From: Bacillota bacterium
GTDB lineage: Bacteria; Bacillota; Sulfobacillia; Symbiobacteriales; Symbiobacteriaceae
NCBI GenBank assembly: GCA_028287415.1
Contig: JAQBPS010000048.1
Coordinates: 1 to 12,157, forward strand
Direction of reading: 5' to 3'
Length of the DNA stretch: 12,157 nucleotides
Shown here: in pieces, positions 7,865 to 12,157 of the stretch
Layout: each line of letters starts with the position of its first letter
Numbering within the stretch: the stretch's first letter is position 1
Program-made: the position numbers and the translations under genes
Notes under the pieces: generated by a model
What the model saw: the letters and a program-made list of their open reading frames with translations, nothing else
Told to the model about the DNA's origin: nothing
Database searches by the model: none

Positions 7865-8797
7865 ATGCCGGGCCTGAAGCGGAAGGATATCCTGGGTCTG
7901 CGGGATATGACCACCGACGAGATCGATCTCATTCTCAACACGGCTGAGACGCTGAAAGATATCGCCACCCGGTCGATCAAGAAGGTGCCTACCCTCAGGG
8001 GCAAGGCGTATTGTACCCTCTTCTACGAGAACTCGACCCGGACGGCCAAGTCGTTTGAGCTTGCCGGCAAGTACCTCGGGGCGGATGTGATCAACGTCTC
8101 CGCCAGCAGCTCCAGCGTCAAGAAGGGCGAGACCCTGCTCGACACGGCCCGCAACCTGGAGGCGATGGGCCTCGACGCCCTGGTGATGCGCCACCCGGCG
8201 GGCGGGGCGCCGCACATGCTGGCCCGGCATCTCTCCTGCAGCGTGATCAACGCCGGCGACGGCATGCATGAGCACCCGACCCAGGGGCTGCTGGACATGC
8301 TGACCATCCGCCAGCAGAAGGGCTCCCTCAAGGGGCTCAAGGTGGCGATCGTCGGCGACATCATGCACAGCCGGGTCGCCCGCTCGAACATCTACGGCCT
8401 GACCAAGTACGGCGCCGAGGTCTGGCTGGCCGGCCCGGCGACCCTGCTGCCAACCGGCTTCGAGGAGTTCGGTGTCAAGGTGACGACCCGGGTCGAAGAG
8501 GCGCTCGAGGGCGCCGACGTGGTCAACGTGCTCCGCCTCCAGCTTGAGCGCATGGAGAAGAGCCTCTTCCCGACCGTCGCCGAGTACCACAAGTTTTGGG
8601 GCGTCACCCCGGCCCGCCTCAAGCTGGCCAAGGCGAACGCCCTACTGATGCACCCCGGCCCCATGAACCGCGGTGTCGAGATCTCCTCGCACATCGCCGA
8701 CGGCAACCAGTCCGTGATTCTCGAGCAGGTGACAAACGGCGTCGCCGTCCGCATGGCGATTCTCTATCTACTCATGGGCGGGGGTGAGGCGGCATGA
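7865..8797 (+). CDS. pyrB: Aspartate carbamoyltransferase catalytic subunit
   Basis: Joins carbamoyl phosphate and L-aspartate to give N-carbamoyl-L-aspartate, the first committed step of the pathway. 310 residues, the standard length. Carbamoyl-phosphate-binding STRT lies at 57-60 within [14 protein letters not shown]; the SSSxKKGE loop at 82-89 supplies the active-site serine and lysine; HPAGG at 110-114, HPTQGLLD at 137-144, and [11 protein letters not shown] at 263-273 are all characteristic. GGGGAG ends 9 bases before the ATG. The stop overlaps pyrC as ATGA. No pyrI regulatory subunit is present, in line with Bacillota, where this enzyme is usually an unregulated trimer. Confidence 0.98.
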   Translation: MPGLKRKDILGLRDMTTDEIDLILNTAETLKDIATRSIKKVPTLRGKAYCTLFYENSTRTAKSFELAGKYLGADVINVSASSSSVKKGETLLDTARNLEAMGLDALVMRHPAGGAPHMLARHLSCSVINAGDGMHEHPTQGLLDMLTIRQQKGSLKGLKVAIVGDIMHSRVARSNIYGLTKYGAEVWLAGPATLLPTGFEEFGVKVTTRVEEALEGADVVNVLRLQLERMEKSLFPTVAEYHKFWGVTPARLKLAKANALLMHPGPMNRGVEISSHIADGNQSVILEQVTNGVAVRMAILYLLMGGGEAA

Positions 8798-10095
8798 CGA
8801 TCCTGATCAGGAACGGACGGCTCATCGACCCGGCTAACCACATTGACCAGCTCGCCGACATCTTCATCAAAAATGGCCGCATCGCCGCGATCGGCGAGGG
8901 GCTGAAGGACAACGGTGTCGACAAGGTAATCAATGCCCGCGGCAAGGTGGTCGCCCCCGGTTTTATCGACATCCATGTGCACCTGCGGGTGCCCGGCCAG
9001 GAATATAAGGAAGATATCCGGACCGGCACGGCGGCGGCGGTCCGGGGCGGCTTCGTCGGCATCGTCTGCATGCCGAACACGAACCCGGTCATCGACAACG
9101 TGCCGCTCGTCAGCTACGTGGTTAACCTGGCCCGGGAGCAGGGGCTGTGCAAAGTCTGGCCGACCGGCGCCATCACGAAGGGCTCCAAGGGCGAGCAGCT
9201 GGCCGAGATCGGTGACATGAAGGAAGCGGGCATCGTCGCCATTACGGATGACGGACGTCCGGTGACGTCGAGCGAGACGATGCGCCAGGCGATGATCTAT
9301 GCCAAGCAGTTCGACCTGATGGTGATGGACCACGCCGAGGAGAAGGCAATCTCGGCGGGCGGCGCCATGCACTACGGCAAGGTCTCGTCGATGCTCGGCA
9401 TCAAGGGCATTCCGTCCACCAGCGAGGAGGTCCAGGTCGCCCGGGATGTGCTGCTCTCGCTGGAGACGGGGGCGCACGTGCACATTCAGCATATTTCCAG
9501 CCGGCAGTCGGTGGCGCTGGTCCGCTGGGGTAAGCAGATGGGCGCCCGCGTCACCTGCGAGGCGACGCCGCACCACTTCACGCTGACCGATCAGATCGTC
9601 GCCGATCTGAACTACTCGACCGACACGAAAATGAATCCGCCCGTCCGGGAGGAGGCCGACCGGCTGGCGATCATTGCAGGCATCGCGGATGGCACCATCG
9701 ATATTATCGCCACCGACCACGCCCCTCACCACATTGATGAGAAGGCCGTCGAGTACCAGGACGCCGCGTTCGGCATCACTGGCCTGGAGACGAGCGTCGG
9801 CCTGACCGTGACCAAACTGGTCAAGCCGGGGATCATCTCGCTGGCGCAGATGGTGACGATGATGTCGACCCGCCCGGCCGAACTGGTGGGCTTGAAGGCC
9901 CCGGCCCTTGTGGAGGGGGCGGAGGCGGACATTACCATTATCGATGTGGACAAGAGCTGGACAGTGAAGGCGGAGGAGATGGCCTCGAAGTCGCTCAACA
10001 GTCCGTTCATCGGCTGGGAGCTGACGGGCGCGCCGCATGCGACGATCGTCGGCGGCAAGCTGCGGATGCTGGAGCAGCAGGTGATCGGCGAATGA
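8794..10095 (+). CDS. pyrC: Dihydroorotase, class I
   Basis: Zinc amidohydrolase that cyclises N-carbamoyl-L-aspartate to dihydroorotate. At 433 residues it is the long, class I form found in Bacillus and Aquifex rather than the short E. coli type. The metal ligands are readable and fall at nearly the same residue numbers as recalled for the Aquifex enzyme: H61 and H63 in HVHLR, D153 in TDDG, H180 in MDHAEE, H233 in IQHISS, and D308 in ATDHAPHH. The substrate-binding MPNTNP is at 93-98. It overlaps pyrB and pyrK by 4 bases each (ATGA), with GGGGGTGAG just upstream as ribosome site, so translation is coupled along the operon. An apparent open frame on the opposite strand over this gene is a composition effect. 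Confidence 0.98.
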   Translation: MTILIRNGRLIDPANHIDQLADIFIKNGRIAAIGEGLKDNGVDKVINARGKVVAPGFIDIHVHLRVPGQEYKEDIRTGTAAAVRGGFVGIVCMPNTNPVIDNVPLVSYVVNLAREQGLCKVWPTGAITKGSKGEQLAEIGDMKEAGIVAITDDGRPVTSSETMRQAMIYAKQFDLMVMDHAEEKAISAGGAMHYGKVSSMLGIKGIPSTSEEVQVARDVLLSLETGAHVHIQHISSRQSVALVRWGKQMGARVTCEATPHHFTLTDQIVADLNYSTDTKMNPPVREEADRLAIIAGIADGTIDIIATDHAPHHIDEKAVEYQDAAFGITGLETSVGLTVTKLVKPGIISLAQMVTMMSTRPAELVGLKAPALVEGAEADITIIDVDKSWTVKAEEMASKSLNSPFIGWELTGAPHATIVGGKLRMLEQQVIGE

Positions 10096-10937
10096 CGGCA
10101 ACGTTGAAGGCGTCCCGGACGAAGGCGGCGTGGGTCCAGGAGTGGGCCGAGGTCGTGGCGCAGACCGGCGATCATGATGTCTACAAGCTGACGCTGCGGG
10201 CGCCGGAGATTGCCCGGCGGGCGGTGGCCGGCCAGTTTGTCGAGGTGCGGCCGGTGGCGGGCCGGGGGTCGGCGGCGGTCGACCCGCTGCTGCGGCGGCC
10301 GTTCAGCATCTGCGAGATCCGGCCTGACGAGGGCATCATCACGTTGATCTACCGGGTGGTGGGCCGGGGCACTGCCGTGATGGCGTCGGTCACCGCAGGC
10401 CAGGAGCTGAATGTGATGGGCCCGCTCGGCCACTCGTTCCCGGACCCGGCTACGGGGCGGGGGATGCTGGTGCTGGTGGGCGGCGGTCTGGGCATCCCGC
10501 CGATGGTGGCTGCGGCGGCCCGGGCCCGGGCCGAGGCGCCGGACCGCTGCGTGACAGCGATCCTGGGCGCCCGCCACGTGGGCTTCCTGGCGGGTGCTGA
10601 GGAATTGGCAGCGACCGGCGTGCCCGCGGCGATCATGACGGATGATGGTTCGGCTGGGCACCAGGGCTTCGTCACTGCACCCCTGAAGGAGTTGCTGGAT
10701 GCGGCGGGCGCGGGCTGCGAGGTCTGGGCCTGCGGCCCTGAGGGCATGCTGATGGCGGTCAAGGAGCTCTGTCGGGCTGCCGGGGCGCCCTGCTTTGTCT
10801 CGGTTGAGCGGCACATGGCCTGCGGCTTTGGCGCCTGCATTGGCTGCACGGTGCCGAAGTCGGGGGAGCCGGGGTTTTGGAAAGCCTGTCAGGATGGGCC
10901 GGTTTTCCTGGCGGAAGAGGTGGAACTGGGTGGCTGA
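10092..10937 (+). CDS. pyrK: Dihydroorotate dehydrogenase B, electron-transfer (FAD/[2Fe-2S]) subunit
   Basis: Passes electrons from the PyrD flavin to NAD+, forming the class 1B heterotetramer with PyrD. The 281 residues comprise an FAD-binding barrel with RRPFSI (68-73) and VGRGTAVM (90-97), the MGPLGHSF segment (109-116), a nucleotide-binding domain with LVGGGLGIPP (128-137), and a C-terminal [2Fe-2S] site with cysteines 244, 249, 252 and 266 (ACGFGACIGC, then KACQDGPVF). It is some 25 residues longer than B. subtilis PyrK, mostly through a longer N-terminus. ATG at 10092 overlaps the pyrC stop (ATGA). The following pyrD begins inside its last codons. carAB, which separates pyrC from pyrK in Bacillus, is missing here. 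Confidence 0.96.
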   Translation: MTATLKASRTKAAWVQEWAEVVAQTGDHDVYKLTLRAPEIARRAVAGQFVEVRPVAGRGSAAVDPLLRRPFSICEIRPDEGIITLIYRVVGRGTAVMASVTAGQELNVMGPLGHSFPDPATGRGMLVLVGGGLGIPPMVAAAARARAEAPDRCVTAILGARHVGFLAGAEELAATGVPAAIMTDDGSAGHQGFVTAPLKELLDAAGAGCEVWACGPEGMLMAVKELCRAAGAPCFVSVERHMACGFGACIGCTVPKSGEPGFWKACQDGPVFLAEEVELGG

Positions 10938-11961
10938 TTTAAGCACGGAACTGTGTGGGATTCGCTTCAAGAATCCGGTCTGGACGGCGTCGGGCTGCTT
11001 CGGATACGGTCGGGAGTTCGCTGACGTGTTTCCGCTGTCGGAGCTGGGTGCGATCTGCGTGAAGGGGACGGCCCCTGAGCCGTGGGTCGGCAACAAGGGG
11101 ACGCGGGTGGTCGAGACGCCCGGCGGCATGCTGAACGCGATCGGGCTGCAGAACCCGGGCATCGACTACTTTCTGAACGTGGACTGGCCCTGGCTGCGGG
11201 AGCAGGGCGCCACGGTCATCGTCAATATCGTCGGGCGAACGGTCGCGGAATATGTGGCAGTCGCCCGCAGGCTGGAGGGCTCCGGCGTCGCTGCCGTCGA
11301 GTTGAACATCTCCTGCCCGAACGTGAAGGAAGGCGGCCTCGCCTTTGGCACCAGCCTGAAGGGTGCGGCGGAGGTGACGGCTGCGGTGCGCAAGGCGACG
11401 TCGCTGCCGCTGATGGTGAAGCTCTCGCCGAACGTGACGAACATTGTCGACTTTGCGAAGGCGGTCGAGGATGCCGGGGCCGATGCGGTCACGCTGATCA
11501 ACACGCTGCTGGGCATGTCGGTCGACATCCGGAAGCGCAAGCCGGTACTGGGTAACCTGTTCGGCGGCCTGTCGGGGCCGGGGGTGAAGCCTGTCGCCCT
11601 GCGCATGGTCTGGCAGGTGGCGGGCGCCGTGAAGATCCCGGTGGTCGGGATCGGCGGGATCATGACCGGGGCGGATGCGGTCGAGTTCCTGATGGCGGGC
11701 GCCCGGGCTGTCCAGGTCGGGACGGCCTGCTTCGTCAACCCGCGGGCGCCGATCGACGTGATCAACGGCATCGCGGCCTTTATGGCTGAGACGGGTGTCT
11801 CCCGGGTGGCGGACCTGGTCGGGGCAGCGCGGCCTGCGGCAGGGGCTGAGGGCAACCTGCCTGCTTTAGGGCGGGAGGCTGGCACCAAGCCGGCAAAAGT
11901 GGCGACGGGGGAGACTGCGGACGCGTTGCGGCAGTTTATGAAGGACTCGGACCGGTTTTGA
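10930..11961 (+). CDS. pyrD: Dihydroorotate dehydrogenase B, catalytic subunit (class 1B), with C-terminal extension
   Basis: FMN enzyme oxidising dihydroorotate to orotate, with PyrK taking the electrons. The GTG at 10930, 7 bases after GAGGTG (10917-10922), overlaps pyrK by 8 bases and gives the expected N-terminus LSTELCGIRFKNPV; the frame continues upstream within pyrK but that is shadow. Visible sites: NISCPNVKEGG at 126-136 with C129 as catalytic base (cysteine is typical of class 1), GNLFGGLSGP at 208-217, and the FMN phosphate loop VVGIGGIMTGADA at 238-250. The class usually ends near the sequence matching VADLVGAA (293-300). Here 43 residues follow, low in complexity at first (alanine, glycine), then a possible helix ending QFMKDSDRF. 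Total 343 residues against about 305-310 in relatives. Confidence 0.96.
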   Translation: MADLSTELCGIRFKNPVWTASGCFGYGREFADVFPLSELGAICVKGTAPEPWVGNKGTRVVETPGGMLNAIGLQNPGIDYFLNVDWPWLREQGATVIVNIVGRTVAEYVAVARRLEGSGVAAVELNISCPNVKEGGLAFGTSLKGAAEVTAAVRKATSLPLMVKLSPNVTNIVDFAKAVEDAGADAVTLINTLLGMSVDIRKRKPVLGNLFGGLSGPGVKPVALRMVWQVAGAVKIPVVGIGGIMTGADAVEFLMAGARAVQVGTACFVNPRAPIDVINGIAAFMAETGVSRVADLVGAARPAAGAEGNLPALGREAGTKPAKVATGETADALRQFMKDSDRF

Positions 11962-11985
11962 TGGTTTAGAGCCGGACATTATTTT

Positions 11986-12086
11986 GCCACGGATTTCACG
12001 GATTACACGGATTCGGACAATCAAACATATATTACCCGGTATAATATATTATGTATTAAATCAGTGTAATCCGTGAAATCCGTGGC
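11986..12086. repeat. Long inverted repeat, copy 3 (about 101 bases), between pyrD and pyrE
   Basis: The best-preserved copy: 23-bp arms at 11986-12008 and 12064-12086 are perfect inverse complements. Each left arm reads as repeats of a 9-base unit, CACGGATTT, CACGGATTA, CACGGATTC (11989-12015). The 55-base interior is AT-rich and contains an 8-bp stem, ATATATTA (12027-12034) with TAATATAT (12042-12049). It lacks the GGGCGGGACT module of copies 1 and 2. The outer arms match copy 1 (4498-4690) closely. It fills the 159-base pyrD-pyrE gap, where no gene is seen, and so would be part of the pyr transcript. Confidence 0.9.
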
Positions 12087-12120
12087 GATAAAAATTCTTC
12101 TCTAAAGGATGTGCCACACC

Positions 12121-12157
12121 ATGCTCAACCACGACGAGGTTATCGCACTGCTCAAGG
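12121..12157 (+). CDS. pyrE: Orotate phosphoribosyltransferase, 5' end only (runs off the window)
   Basis: Only 12 codons are visible: MLNHDEVIALLK. This is very like the N-terminus of PyrE proteins, which often begin with a Met-Leu-x-x-x-Glu-Val-x-x-Leu-Leu-Lys pattern. AGGA at 12106-12109 is a plausible, slightly distant ribosome site. Position after pyrD is where pyrE is expected in a Bacillota pyr operon; pyrF, which would normally lie between them, is elsewhere. The enzyme would join orotate to PRPP to make OMP, the substrate of the pyrF product. The call rests on a short match plus context. Confidence 0.75.
   Translation, partial: MLNHDEVIALLK

Noticed and set aside
10795..10929. Upstream extension of pyrD into pyrK
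   Set aside because: The extension is a frame shadow of the cysteine-rich end of pyrK; GTG 10930 has GAGGTG at good spacing and gives a normal PyrD N-terminus.
8764..11162. Long open frames on the - strand (about 445 and 478 codons) over pyrC, pyrK and pyrD
   Set aside because: They are complements of well-supported pyr genes, with no recognisable protein motifs.

Overview
This is a high-GC, densely packed bacterial chromosomal segment. It carries most of the de novo UMP (pyrimidine) synthesis genes, and the gene content points to a Gram-positive Bacillota (Firmicutes) relative with a GC-rich genome; a Symbiobacterium-like lineage is a reasonable guess but is not proven here. The evidence is the order lspA-rluD followed by a pyrR-led pyr operon (the order known from Bacillus subtilis), a PyrR-type RNA attenuator in front of pyrR, the pyrK/pyrD pair of class 1B dihydroorotate dehydrogenase, and Shine-Dalgarno-rich starts with many 4-base start/stop overlaps.

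Layout. Bases 46-2443 (+) form one cluster: lspA (lipoprotein signal peptidase), rluD-like pseudouridine synthase, and a type-2 pyrF (OMP decarboxylase), closed by a strong bidirectional terminator at 2520-2562. Bases 2564-3751 (-) hold a proline/alanine-rich lipoprotein of unknown function. Directly back to back with its start codon is a crotonase-family (enoyl-CoA hydratase) gene on + (3752-4471) that lacks its usual N-terminus. Bases 4695-6851 (-) encode a two-component system: an OmpR-type response regulator followed by its membrane sensor kinase. From about 6915 a promoter and a textbook PyrR attenuator lead into pyrR (7097), pyrB, pyrC, pyrK, pyrD and the first 12 codons of pyrE at the window edge.

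Three long AT-centred inverted repeats (about 193, 179 and 101 bases) of one family lie at 4498-4690, 7648-7826 and 11986-12086, the last two inside the pyr operon. They account for every gene-free stretch over 100 bases apart from the pyrR leader region and the terminator region after pyrF.

How it works together. PyrB, PyrC, PyrK+PyrD, PyrE and PyrF carry carbamoyl-phosphate and aspartate through to UMP. carAB (carbamoyl-phosphate synthase) and the uracil permease pyrP, usual members of the Bacillus operon, are absent from this window. PyrR should sense UMP and close the operon by stabilising the anti-antiterminator at 6961-6989. Compared with the Bacillus order, about 5.6 kb (from pyrF to the pyrR leader) separates rluD from pyrR, pyrF has moved to the lspA side, and the two operon gaps where pyrP and pyrF would sit are occupied by the repeats. 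No clearly new multi-gene system was found. The most interesting items are the repeat family, the rearranged synteny, the truncated crotonase and the unidentified lipoprotein.
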